Shown: piece by piece, positions 36,321-44,642 of the stretch
Layout of the letters: each line of letters begins with the position of its first letter
How positions within the stretch are numbered: position 1 is the stretch's first letter
Assembly: GCF_900115045.1 (NCBI RefSeq)
Contig: NZ_FOVC01000001.1
Coordinates: 686,465 to 750,464 of the forward strand
Reading direction: 5' to 3'
From: Izhakiella capsodis
GTDB lineage: Bacteria; Pseudomonadota; Gammaproteobacteria; Enterobacterales; Enterobacteriaceae
DNA length: 64,000 bases
Program-made: the position numbers and the translations under genes
Notes under the pieces: model-generated
Databases searched by the model: none
What the model was told of the DNA's origin: nothing
The model's input: the letters and a program-made list of their open reading frames with translations, nothing else

Positions 36321-36722
36321 ATGACTAACTCATTAGATCTCAAGATAAAAAAAGGCGATTTGCTTAACGCCGACTGCCCCTCTCGCGACATACTTAAACG
36401 ACTTCTTGGACGCTGGAGCCTGCTGGTACTGATCGCCCTGAAGCAGGAAACCTTACGTTTCAGCGCATTGCGTCGTCGCATCGGCGGTGTCAGTGAAAGG
36501 ATGCTGGCGCAAACACTACGTCATATGGAGGAGGACGGTTTTATTGTTCGTATCGCTCATGATGTGGTTCCACCGCACGTTGAGTACTATTTGACTCCGC
36601 TGGGGTGCGAAGCCGAAACGCGCGTCGCTCTGCTGGCTGAGTGGCTGGAAAATAACATCACCGGAATCATGGCGCACCGACAGGCTTTCTCTGCTGAATC
36701 TGGCCGGCACGAAGAGCATTAA
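36321..36722 (+). CDS. ytfH: HxlR family regulator YtfH (QorR-like)
   Basis: The 133-residue product is a winged helix HxlR regulator: CPSRDILKRLLGRWSLLVLIAL at ~17-38, RRRIGGVSERMLAQTLRHMEEDG and wing PPHVEYYLTPLG. Its Cys near residue 17 is at the position used for redox or quinone sensing in QorR/YodB-type proteins. Divergent to qorB over 131 bases, so it most likely controls qorB and itself. Confidence 0.92.
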   Translation: MTNSLDLKIKKGDLLNADCPSRDILKRLLGRWSLLVLIALKQETLRFSALRRRIGGVSERMLAQTLRHMEEDGFIVRIAHDVVPPHVEYYLTPLGCEAETRVALLAEWLENNITGIMAHRQAFSAESGRHEEH

Positions 36723-36843
36723 CACCTGCCTTAAGGTTAATTTTTGTTGGATGTGGTTACAAAATTTTTTCAAAAGTTGACATAAAACGTTATCCTGAGC
36801 GCCTTTTTATTAAGGATGGTAACTTTTTACTCACGGATAACAC

Positions 36844-38985
36844 ATGAATATGCGATTGCCTAAAAAGGCCACGGGTCCGCTGGTGCTGCTCTCTGCCACC
36901 CTAACCTGCCCCTCTCTCCAGGTTTACGCCGCAGACCAACAGAACAAAGATCCTCAGCAAACCATGGTAGTTACTGCTGCACCGGGCGCGCCCTCCGAGC
37001 TGGATACTCCAGCGGCGATCAGCATGGTTGATGGCAAGGATTTGCGCCATGCTGCGCCTCGCATCAACCTGTCGGAAGGATTAAGCGCTGTACCCGGACT
37101 GCAAATTCAAAACCGACAAAATTATGCCCAGGATCTTCAGCTGTCAGTCCGTGGTTTCGGCGCACGCTCCACCTTTGGCGTGAGGGGTGTCCGTATTTAC
37201 GTTGACGGTATTCCAGCGACTATGCCGGATGGCCAGGGACAGACGTCGAATATCGATCTAAATTCGGTCGATCGCGTAGAGATCCTTCGCGGCCCGTTTT
37301 CGGCACTGTACGGCAACTCCGCCGGTGGCGTCGTGAATGTAACTACTGAAACCGGACATCTGCCGCCATTACTGGAATATAGTAGCTACTACGGTAGCTA
37401 TGGCAGCTGGCGCAACAGCGTGAAAGCCAGCGGCGCTGTTGGCGACGGTACTCATGCCGGCGACGTTAATTATCTGATTTCAGCCAGCCGTTTCACCACA
37501 CACGGCTGGCGTGAACACAGTGCGGCGCAAAAAAACCTCGGCAATGCTAAATTGGGCATTCGTATTGACGATGTCAGTACGATGACGCTGCTGTTTAACA
37601 GCGTGGATATCACCGCACAGGATCCCGGTGGATTAACCCGAGAGCAGTGGCAGCAAAATCCGCGTCAGGTGGCGCCGATTGTCACGCAGTACAATACGCG
37701 CAAAACCGTTAGTCAGACTCAAGGCGGGTTACGTTATCAGCATCAGATGTCGAAAAATGATGACCTCAGCGTAATGCTTTACACGGGGATCCGTGAAACG
37801 ACCCAGTACCAGTCAATTCCTGCCGCGACCCAACGCAGATCCGCTGATCATCCCGGTGGTGTTATCAATCTGACCCGCCACTTTCAGGGTATAGATACGC
37901 GCTGGACCCACAGAGATACTGTCGCCGACGTGCCTGTCGCTGTAACAATCGGACTGGATTATGAAACCATGACCGAGCGACGTAAAGGTTACGAAAACTT
38001 CACCTTCAGCAACGGCAGCTATCACTATGGCGATAAAGGCAATTTACGCCGCAACGAACGTAATCTGGTGTGGAATCTCGACCCTTATCTGCAAAGCAGC
38101 TGGCAGCTGACCGACCGCCTGACGCTGGATGCTGGTTTGCGCTATACCACGGTAAACGTTGATTCCCACGATAACTATATTGTCGGCACCAATGGTGATG
38201 ACAGTTATAGCAGCAGCTTCCATCAATGGCTACCGGTCGGCTCGCTGAAATATGCCATTACTGATAGTTGGAATATGTATGCTTCAAGCGGTCGCGGAGT
38301 TGAGACGCCAACACTTAACGAACGTTCCTACAATAGCAACGGCGGCAATAATTTTGGTCTGAAACCTTCGACCAGCACTACCTATGAACTGGGTAGCAAG
38401 ACACGCATTGGTTTCGGCCTGCTCAGCCTGGCGCTGTTTGAGACCAACAGTCAGAATGAGATCGTCTCTGCCGGTAGCCTCAATGGCCGTACCAGCTATA
38501 AAAATGCCGGTCAAACCCGGCGACGCGGCCTGGAAGCAGGCTTCGATCAGCAGTTTGCCTATGACTGGCGTTTGGGAATGGCCCTGACGCTGCTTGATGC
38601 TCGCTATCGTAGCAATGTTTGTAGCACTGAAAATTGCAACGGTAACCGTATTCCAGGCATTGCGCGCAACATGGCTTACGTGTCGCTGGGGTATCAGCCG
38701 GAAAGCGGTTGGTATGCCGGGGCGGATTTACACTATATGAGTAATATTGCCGCCGATGATGAAAACAGCGTTAGCGCACCTTCATACGCCACAGTTGGCT
38801 TGAATAGCGGCTATAAATTCAGGCAGGGAAATTGGCTGCTTGATGTATTCGGTCGGGTAGATAACCTGTTTGATCGCAACTATATCGGTTCAGTGATCGT
38901 CAATGAAACGAATGGCCGCTATTACGAATCCGCACCAGGCCGTAATTATGGTATCGGAGCAACGCTGAGCTACGCCTTCAACTAA
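36844..38985 (+). CDS. pqqU: TonB-dependent receptor PqqU (YncD)
   Basis: The 713-residue outer-membrane receptor matches E. coli PqqU/YncD almost end to end: signal peptide to ~30, TonB box TMVVTA near 40, plug with NRQNYAQDLQLSVRGFG and GIPATMPDGQGQTSNID, barrel strands such as RETTQYQSIP and MNWRKGYE-type repeats, and a C-terminus ending in aromatic ALSYAFN. PqqU imports the cofactor pyrroloquinoline quinone using TonB energy, which feeds the glucose dehydrogenase Gcd. The gene stands alone. Confidence 0.95.
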   Translation: MNMRLPKKATGPLVLLSATLTCPSLQVYAADQQNKDPQQTMVVTAAPGAPSELDTPAAISMVDGKDLRHAAPRINLSEGLSAVPGLQIQNRQNYAQDLQLSVRGFGARSTFGVRGVRIYVDGIPATMPDGQGQTSNIDLNSVDRVEILRGPFSALYGNSAGGVVNVTTETGHLPPLLEYSSYYGSYGSWRNSVKASGAVGDGTHAGDVNYLISASRFTTHGWREHSAAQKNLGNAKLGIRIDDVSTMTLLFNSVDITAQDPGGLTREQWQQNPRQVAPIVTQYNTRKTVSQTQGGLRYQHQMSKNDDLSVMLYTGIRETTQYQSIPAATQRRSADHPGGVINLTRHFQGIDTRWTHRDTVADVPVAVTIGLDYETMTERRKGYENFTFSNGSYHYGDKGNLRRNERNLVWNLDPYLQSSWQLTDRLTLDAGLRYTTVNVDSHDNYIVGTNGDDSYSSSFHQWLPVGSLKYAITDSWNMYASSGRGVETPTLNERSYNSNGGNNFGLKPSTSTTYELGSKTRIGFGLLSLALFETNSQNEIVSAGSLNGRTSYKNAGQTRRRGLEAGFDQQFAYDWRLGMALTLLDARYRSNVCSTENCNGNRIPGIARNMAYVSLGYQPESGWYAGADLHYMSNIAADDENSVSAPSYATVGLNSGYKFRQGNWLLDVFGRVDNLFDRNYIGSVIVNETNGRYYESAPGRNYGIGATLSYAFN

Positions 38986-38988
38986 AAG

Positions 38989-39018
38989 ACCTGCCCCGAC
39001 GAATGTTCGGTGGCAGGT
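38989..39018 (+). terminator. Hairpin after pqqU
   Basis: ACCTGCC / GGCAGGT with an inner CCGA / TCGG pair forms a strong hairpin four bases after the pqqU stop. The following GACCTTGTCTT is only moderately T-rich. Confidence 0.6.
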
Positions 39019-39116
39019 GACCTTGTCTTATCTTATCGCGCCGCTCATTACGTCTTTCCGCTGCGACACTAAATGGCCAAAAACACGGGTATGACTCTAC
39101 AAGCTAGCCGCAAGCT

Positions 39117-40001
39117 TTAACGCCACGTCGCCAGCGTCAGTCGCGCGGTTTCAGCAAGCACCGTCCTGTTCGACGCCGCCGTTTTATCCGGCTGGGTAAA
39201 ATAGACCGTTAACACCAGGGGTTGACGCTGAGGCGGCCATAAGAGGGCGACGTCGTTGGTCGTGCCATAATCGCCACTGCCAGTTTTATCACCGACCTTC
39301 CAGACCGCAGGGACACCGGCGGCAATCGACTGCTTACCGGTGGTATTGCCTTTCAGCCAGCGAATCCATAGCTGCTGCTCCCGATGGGGCAATCCGTTGC
39401 CAAAAGCCAGTTTTTGCAGATCACTTGCCATCGCCAGCGGCGTCGTTGTATCACGCTTATCACCAGGGATCGCACTGTTAAGAGCAGGCTCAGTTCGGTC
39501 GAGGCGGGTTACATTGTCACCAAGTGACCGTGCCAGCGTGGTAACGGCGGCAGGTCCGTTAACCAGTTTCAACATCAGGTTTGCGGCAAGATTATCACTA
39601 TACTGGAGCATAGCCTGGCACAATTCATTTACCGTCATTCCGCTCTCATAATGCTTCTCTGTGACGGGCATCCAGGATAGCCGCTCTGACGTATCCCAGT
39701 AGATACGTCGTTCGAGCAGACCCGGCTGTTGCAAACTGAGATTCAGCACCACTGCCGCGAGCAGAGTCTTTGAGGTGCTGCACATTGGAAAGCGTTCGTT
39801 GCCACGATACTGCAGTTTATGACCGCTTGCCGTATCGAGTAGCGTCATTCCCAGACGGCCGTTATACCGTTTCTCAAGCGTTGCCAACTGCAGATGAAGA
39901 TTGCGGACGCGAGCGGCCTGGAGCTGAGGGGCTAACCCCGCCGTGATGGGCAACAGTGCGGCGGCACAGAGAAAGCGCCGACGCGTCAAAGTAAGTTCCA
40001 T
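39117..40001 (-). CDS. Class A beta-lactamase, Tat-exported, CTX-M/ERP-like
   Basis: The 294-residue product has all class A motifs: S75-T-S-K78 (Ambler 70-73), S135-D-N (130-132), Glu171 in RTEPALN (166) and K239-T-G-S (234-237). Cys just before the catalytic Ser (Ambler 69), Ser at 237 and Asp at 240 are shared with the CTX-M/Kluyvera and ERP/SFO enzymes that hydrolyse oxyimino-cephalosporins. The leader TRRRFLC followed by a mild hydrophobic stretch is a twin-arginine signal, with likely cleavage after LQA. AGGA RBS. No ampR-type regulator is adjacent and gene context is core chromosome, so I infer a resident gene. Spectrum is inference. Confidence 0.95.
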   Translation of the reverse strand: MELTLTRRRFLCAAALLPITAGLAPQLQAARVRNLHLQLATLEKRYNGRLGMTLLDTASGHKLQYRGNERFPMCSTSKTLLAAVVLNLSLQQPGLLERRIYWDTSERLSWMPVTEKHYESGMTVNELCQAMLQYSDNLAANLMLKLVNGPAAVTTLARSLGDNVTRLDRTEPALNSAIPGDKRDTTTPLAMASDLQKLAFGNGLPHREQQLWIRWLKGNTTGKQSIAAGVPAVWKVGDKTGSGDYGTTNDVALLWPPQRQPLVLTVYFTQPDKTAASNRTVLAETARLTLATWR

Positions 40002-40139
40002 AGATATCCTTGCTATATAAAAGTCACTGACCCTTGCTGCAGGCTTATTGTTACCTGTTCAGCTATTGTGCGGGGACAGGTAAAAAGCGTCATGGTAAGG
40101 TGACGTATAGTAAACATGTTCTCGCTGAGGATTAGCACA

Positions 40140-40886
40140 ATGATTGTATTTGTTACAGGTGCCACCGCCGGATTTGGCCGAAGCATTACCCGACGTTTCA
40201 TCGCACAGGGTCATAAAGTCATCGCTGCGGGCCGCCGTCTGTCAAGGCTTGAAGAGCTTAAAAGTGAACTCGGTGCTAATCTGCACCCCTTACAGCTTGA
40301 TATACGTAACCGGGCGGAAATTGAGCACGCGCTGGCCAGCCTGCCGCAGGGGTGGCGGGCACCTGACGTGCTGGTAAATAATGCCGGGTTGGCGCTCGGC
40401 GTCGAACCCGCACACAAGGCCAGAATTGAAGACTGGGAGGATATGATCGACACCAATAACAAGGGGCTGATATACATGACCCGCGCTCTGCTTCCAGGAA
40501 TGGTCGAACGCAATCGCGGTCATATTATTAACATCGGTTCCACTGCCGGTAACTGGCCCTATCCGGGCGGTAACGTCTATGGTGCCACCAAAGCATTTGT
40601 GCGCCAGTTCAGCCTAAACCTACGCACCGATCTTCACGGCACGGCGCTACGAGTGACGAATATTGAGCCGGGTCTGGTTGGTGGTACCGAGTTTTCTAAT
40701 GTGCGCTATAAAGGTGATGATGCTAAAGCCAGCGGCCTGTATGAAAATACCACCCCTCTGACAGCTGACGACGTCACTGAGGCTGTGTGGTGGGTGGCAA
40801 CGCTTCCCGCGCATGTCAATATTAATACGCTCGAAATGATGCCGGTGGCGCAGACCACTGCAGGAATGAAGGTGCATAAGGGCTGA
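40140..40886 (+). CDS. ydfG: NADP-dependent 3-hydroxy acid / serine dehydrogenase
   Basis: The 248-residue short-chain dehydrogenase matches E. coli YdfG: Rossmann motif TGATAGFG near the N-terminus, NNAGLALG, catalytic Ser in NIGSTAGNWPY, and Tyr-x3-Lys in YGATK, then IEPGLVGGTEF. It oxidises L-serine, L-allo-threonine and 3-hydroxy acids with NADP and also reduces malonic semialdehyde. The ATG at 40140 follows GAGG and matches the family start MIVFVTGATAG. Divergent from the beta-lactamase gene. Confidence 0.95.
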   Translation: MIVFVTGATAGFGRSITRRFIAQGHKVIAAGRRLSRLEELKSELGANLHPLQLDIRNRAEIEHALASLPQGWRAPDVLVNNAGLALGVEPAHKARIEDWEDMIDTNNKGLIYMTRALLPGMVERNRGHIINIGSTAGNWPYPGGNVYGATKAFVRQFSLNLRTDLHGTALRVTNIEPGLVGGTEFSNVRYKGDDAKASGLYENTTPLTADDVTEAVWWVATLPAHVNINTLEMMPVAQTTAGMKVHKG

Positions 40887-40926
40887 GTTTATACCGTGGA
40901 ACGGAGTTTGAGGTTATCCACCGGTT

Positions 40927-41253
40927 TTATTTGCTGCCCCAACCGGCAACGACAATCAACATACCGCCCAGCGCTACCATGCCGCCAAGCCAGTCCCAAT
41001 GGCTAAGTTTCACGCCATCAACCAACCGCAGCCAAATTAAAGCCGTAACAACGTATACACCGCCGTAGGCGGCGTATACTCTTCCGCTCGCCGCAGGATG
41101 AAGCGTCAGCAGCCAGACAAACAGTGTAAGACTGGCCAATGCCGGTAATAAGAGCCAGCCACTGGCTCCTTTTTTGAGCCACAGCCAGGGAAGGAAACAG
41201 CCGGTAATTTCCGCCAGCGCCGTTAGAAAAAATAGCAGTGTGATTTTCACCAT
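40927..41253 (-). CDS. ynfA: Small membrane protein YnfA (UPF0060)
   Basis: The 108-residue product has four membrane segments and the family start LLFFLTALAEITGCFLPW and AAYGGVYVVTALIWL. YnfA proteins resemble small multidrug transporters in size and topology and some confer dye or drug efflux; the substrate here is unknown. Good AGGAGAG RBS. Divergent from ynfB, convergent with ydfG. Confidence 0.93.
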   Translation of the reverse strand: MVKITLLFFLTALAEITGCFLPWLWLKKGASGWLLLPALASLTLFVWLLTLHPAASGRVYAAYGGVYVVTALIWLRLVDGVKLSHWDWLGGMVALGGMLIVVAGWGSK

Positions 41254-41352
41254 ACCATTAACCTCTCTCCTGTTTTAACCAATTGCTGGTAACATTGGGC
41301 TATAAAGGCCCAAATGATATACTATGCCGGTGCAAACATAGGAATCAGTAAG

Positions 41353-41700
41353 ATGAATACTTCGGTGAAAGTTGTTATACCATTTTTAATGCTGCTAACC
41401 CTTTTTGCGGGCGTTCTTTCGCTCAGTCAGATGGCAAAGGCTGAGACTCAGCACATAATTCTGGACAGTAACGGTAACCCATTGATTCGTGAAGAAGCCC
41501 GCGAACAAAAAGAACAGTGGGATGCTACACGCAATCTGCGCAATAAAATTAACCAAAGGGTAGAAAAACAGTTCGATAAGGCGGCCAATGGCCTTGATAA
41601 ACGCGAAGCTTGTGAAAGCAGCCTGAACGTCAACGCTTATTGGGAACCCAAAACCATGCGTTGTCTGGATCGTCGAACGGGTCGCCCCGTAACGCCCTGA
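41353..41700 (+). CDS. ynfB: DUF1283 periplasmic protein YnfB
   Basis: The 115-residue product has a signal peptide (cleavage after QMAKA) and the DUF1283 core KEQWDATRNLRNKIN...REACESSLNVNAYWEP (two cysteines that can form a disulfide), ending CLDRRTGRPVTP, as in E. coli YnfB. Function unknown. The ATG at 41353 is chosen because it starts the signal peptide. In E. coli speG and ynfC lie between ynfB and ynfD; here ynfD follows directly after 69 bases. Confidence 0.92.
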   Translation: MNTSVKVVIPFLMLLTLFAGVLSLSQMAKAETQHIILDSNGNPLIREEAREQKEQWDATRNLRNKINQRVEKQFDKAANGLDKREACESSLNVNAYWEPKTMRCLDRRTGRPVTP

Positions 41701-41769
41701 AGTTGCATAAAACGAACAGTTTTATGAAACTAATGTCAGTCAGGGTCTTTTTACTAAAGGATGAGAACA

Positions 41770-42066
41770 ATGAGAAAGAACACATTATTATTGACCGGCC
41801 TATTGATAGCTGCCCCTCTGTTTGCGCAGGCTTCCTGCGAATCTTTAAAAAATGAAATTTCCCAAAAAATCATTAAAAACGGCGTGCCGGAAAATGACTT
41901 CACTCTTGATATAGTGCCAAATGATCAGGCCGATCGGGCCGGTGGTCAGGTCGTCGGACACTGTGATAATGACACGCAAAAAATCGTTTATAAACGAAAC
42001 AATAGTGAAAGGGGCTCCAGCGTTCCGGCTAATGCCGGCACCAGTCAGGACTCTCCTGCACAATAA
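41770..42066 (+). CDS. ynfD: DUF1161 periplasmic protein YnfD
   Basis: The 98-residue product has a signal peptide (cleavage near FAQA-SCES) and the DUF1161 core CESLKNEISQKIIKNGVPENDFTLDIVPN...VGHCDNDTQKIVYKR with two cysteines, followed by a polar tail. Function unknown. The second of two ATGs is used because AAAGGA lies eight bases before it. Confidence 0.9.
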   Translation: MRKNTLLLTGLLIAAPLFAQASCESLKNEISQKIIKNGVPENDFTLDIVPNDQADRAGGQVVGHCDNDTQKIVYKRNNSERGSSVPANAGTSQDSPAQ

Positions 42067-42071
42067 CATCC

Positions 42072-42091
42072 GGGGACGTTTTAACGTCCCC
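42072..42091 (+). terminator. Hairpin after ynfD
   Basis: GGGGACGTT-TT-AACGTCCCC is a perfect nine-base stem five bases after the ynfD stop. It is not followed by a strong T tract. Confidence 0.6.
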
Positions 42092-42229
42092 ACTCATTTC
42101 AGGCAATTTTCTGGCTGTATAGCATTCTTGCAAGCAGTATACAGACCACGGCAAACAACGTTGTGAAAGAAACGTCCAGTGAGGTGAACTGACTACCTAC
42201 AGCGTGACCAGTTGCAGGACATCGACGAC

Positions 42230-42573
42230 TTAAAATGCTCGCTGCGCGGGCGATATCATTTGCTGAACGGGATCATGAAAGTCAGGAAGACGTTGCAACA
42301 GATTATAATTCAGCATCACTATCGTCATTGCTTTGTTAATTGCCATATTTGAAAAGATGTCAATTTCATTTGAATGATCACAAACCAACACTCGCTGATG
42401 AAGATAGTCCGGAAGATCATCTGTAAAACTCGGGTATTTTGTGTGCCATCCATTAATCCCTTCAGGTTCTAAAAAATCCCAGATCGGAGATTTTAGCAGC
42501 TCCGGCGTTGAATCCGATTCGCGCTTTACTTTATCCGGTACGGAAACGCATTAAATTCAGGATGCATGTGCAT
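42230..42573 (-). pseudogene. Broken small gene beside a Tn3 remnant
   Basis: An open frame of ~105 codons ending at the TAA 42230-42232 encodes a coherent, non-repetitive protein (for example ESDSTPELLKSPIWDFLEPE, and HQRVLVCDHSNEIDIFSNMA further on), but has no in-frame start upstream. The adjacent frame starts with ATG 42571-42573 and MHMHPEFNAFPYRIK before a stop, so a single frameshift near 42525 would restore a protein of ~115 residues. I do not recognise the family. It may be cargo of the neighbouring transposon remnant. Confidence 0.42.
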
Positions 42574-42659
42574 GCTGATTTACTTGTTGGAATCGCTGCT
42601 ATTACCCGGCCTGATAAGTGAAAACTTGGTTTAGTGCTTCTTACAGCATGCCGAGTTTT

Positions 42660-42697
42660 GGAGGGCACCTGTAAAAATCGTTTATCCGATGTCGCTT
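42660..42697 (+). repeat. Candidate terminal inverted repeat of a Tn3-family element
   Basis: GGAGGGCACCTGTAAAAATC and the next ~18 bases begin with a G-rich tip like the 38-base ends of Tn3/Tn21-type elements (GGGGGCACCT...). It is ~95 bp beyond the transposase 3' end and points inward, the expected place and orientation for this end. The other end is missing, so this cannot be verified. Confidence 0.3.
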
Positions 42698-42753
42698 CAT
42701 CAACTGCGATTTATGTTTAAAGGGGTTCTATGCCGGAACCGCCGAAATTTCTG

Positions 42754-43655
42754 TTACCCCAGTTTCAGACCAGCAATCAGTGCATCCAGGTCCATGATTT
42801 CATTGCTACTATGAAAGATATAATGCCCGCTCAACAAAATGTGCTGCCAGGCTTCCGGTGATATCCTGGCCAAAGCCTCAATTCCCTTGGCATTGCCTTC
42901 CGCTTCCAGTCGTTCCAGTAATTGCAACAGGATTGCAGAGTTGTAACGAACGATTGCGTTGGAGATCAACCGCCCGCACTGGTTACTGATTTCCGTTTCA
43001 AGATCATTTTTCCCGCTCAACTCTTTCTTTCCGCCAATTTTGGAGACTGCCGCGCGTAGCTGGTTATAAGATTTAATCCGGTTCTGGGAGCGCCGGATAT
43101 TGCGTTCCAGTTGCGGATCACGCAGATACTTCAGTGTGTAAATGCTGCGAACCAGCCGGTCATATTCAAATATAGCCTGTCTTGTCGGATTGGTTGTTGT
43201 GTACGTACATAGCTTGCATATCAGCGTTCCCTGCGTCATCTCCTTCAGTCCCAACGTAGCGACAATACGATCGACATTATTTTTTTGCGGATGATAAGGT
43301 CCTGATTAATCTGCTCAACGGGCTGAATCAGCCATTTTTTATAGGCCGATCGCTCCCAGGTAAAATACAGCTTCTTCAACTGCTTATTCAGGTCGGTGAA
43401 ATGCGGTTCAGAGCGAACCCCAAACCAGTGCAGGATCGCAAAGTTGGCTTTATTGATGCTGTGCATGTCTCCGGTAATGGCTGTGGGTTTCATTACTGAG
43501 GTGTTGCGGTACCAGATATCAAAGACATGATGGCCTTCGTACTCGTTTGTGCCTATCAGATGACCGTTGATCGGGATGTGGTTACACAGCAGCGTGTAGG
43601 CGACCATGTCTTTACCGCGTCCAAAATATTTACATGAATATCTGGTTCCTCCTGG
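42754..43655 (-). pseudogene. Tn3-family transposase remnant, C-terminal third, frameshifted
   Basis: Two adjoining frames encode successive parts of a Tn3 (TnpA) transposase: GGTRYSCKYFGRGKDMVAYT then NEYEGHHVFDIWYRNTSVMK and TGDMHSINKANFAILHWFG (43655 to ~43280), and GLKEMTQGTLICKLCTYTTT through RSQNRIKSYNQLR to ISPEAWQHILLSGHY (to 42754). A one-base shift in a seven-T run at 43280-43286 breaks the frame. The frame begins at a stop codon, so about 700 N-terminal residues of the usual ~1000 are gone. Non-functional relic of transposition. Confidence 0.9.
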
Positions 43656-43874
43656 TTAAACCGATACAAGGAAAATGGGCCAGTGCGTCAGTCACTCTCA
43701 GCGATTGAGACAGTTAGACAATGATAAATTTGACGCATTCGTTCTAAGGAGTGGCCTGATTGGAGTAAAGCTGCGTCCGGAACTTTTATCAGCTCATCAA
43801 AACACGCCATCACAGGGCCTGTCTACAAACAATACCAGACGCCGTAGCGGACAGGGACGTCCGCTTTTCAATCA

Positions 43875-44528
43875 TTACATGCCACAAAGATAATCCGCCA
43901 ACGCGCGTTTTTCAGGCCTTGGTAAATAGGGTATTTCACCCAGCAACGGTGCGGAAAGTTTCTCACTCAGCACGTCGATAATTTCAGCGTAGTGCGCCAA
44001 TCCTGGATTGATACGATTAGCTACCCAGCCTACTAACGGCAAACCATCCGCCAGAATGGCCTGAGAGGTCAACAGCGCATGGCTAATACATCCGCTCTGA
44101 ATGCCAACCACCATAATTACTGGCAGCTGTTCCTGTACCACCCACTCCGAAAGCGGACGCAGATCGCTTAACAAATTACGCCAACCGCCGGTACCCTCAA
44201 TAATAACCGTATCAGCCTGTGATGAAAGCGCGGCCAGTCCCTCACTCAGTGCAGCGTAGTTAACCGGCGCGCCGCGCTGTGCGCTAACTTCATCATCCTC
44301 GTAAGCCAGTGGGTTAATTGCTTCATAGGTTGTCTTCAGCGTTGAAGCAGTCTGAAGAACCAGTGCGTCAGGGTTACGTAAACCCTCGGGTGTTTGCAAA
44401 CTATTACGACCAATAGGCTTATACCCCACAACTCGCTTACCCTGAGAGGAGAGCTTTTGCATAAGTGCACAGCAAGTAACGGTTTTACCAATCGCGCTGT
44501 CAGTCCCCGTTACAAATACCCTTTTCAT
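43875..44528 (-). CDS. bioD2: Dethiobiotin synthetase paralogue BioD2 (YnfK)
   Basis: The 217-residue product has the P-loop GTDSAIGKT (~7-15) and the BioD signatures VIIEGTGGWRNLLSD and GWVANRINPGLAHYAEII, closer to E. coli YnfK than to BioD1. Predicted to form dethiobiotin from diaminopelargonate with ATP and CO2, but it lies outside the bio operon and its role is unclear. Downstream of mlc on the same strand, as in E. coli. Confidence 0.93.
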   Translation of the reverse strand: MKRVFVTGTDSAIGKTVTCCALMQKLSSQGKRVVGYKPIGRNSLQTPEGLRNPDALVLQTASTLKTTYEAINPLAYEDDEVSAQRGAPVNYAALSEGLAALSSQADTVIIEGTGGWRNLLSDLRPLSEWVVQEQLPVIMVVGIQSGCISHALLTSQAILADGLPLVGWVANRINPGLAHYAEIIDVLSEKLSAPLLGEIPYLPRPEKRALADYLCGM

Positions 44529-44642
44529 CCTCGTTCCCCCGAATGCCCCACCCCTATGTAAACCGGCTAACCGGTCAGATGAAAATTATAAGCAAAATAG
44601 AAGTAATGCAGATTGCGTTAGCGCAATGTTAACGTGGAAAAC

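Noticed and set aside
36750..36770. GGTTACAAAAT upstream of pqqU as a second Ter site
   Set aside because: Only the GTTACAA part resembles the Ter complement; the rest of the core does not match.
43675..43893. 72-codon plus-strand ORF before bioD2
   Set aside because: Overlaps the bioD2 end in antisense, has no RBS or homology, and lies in transposon debris.
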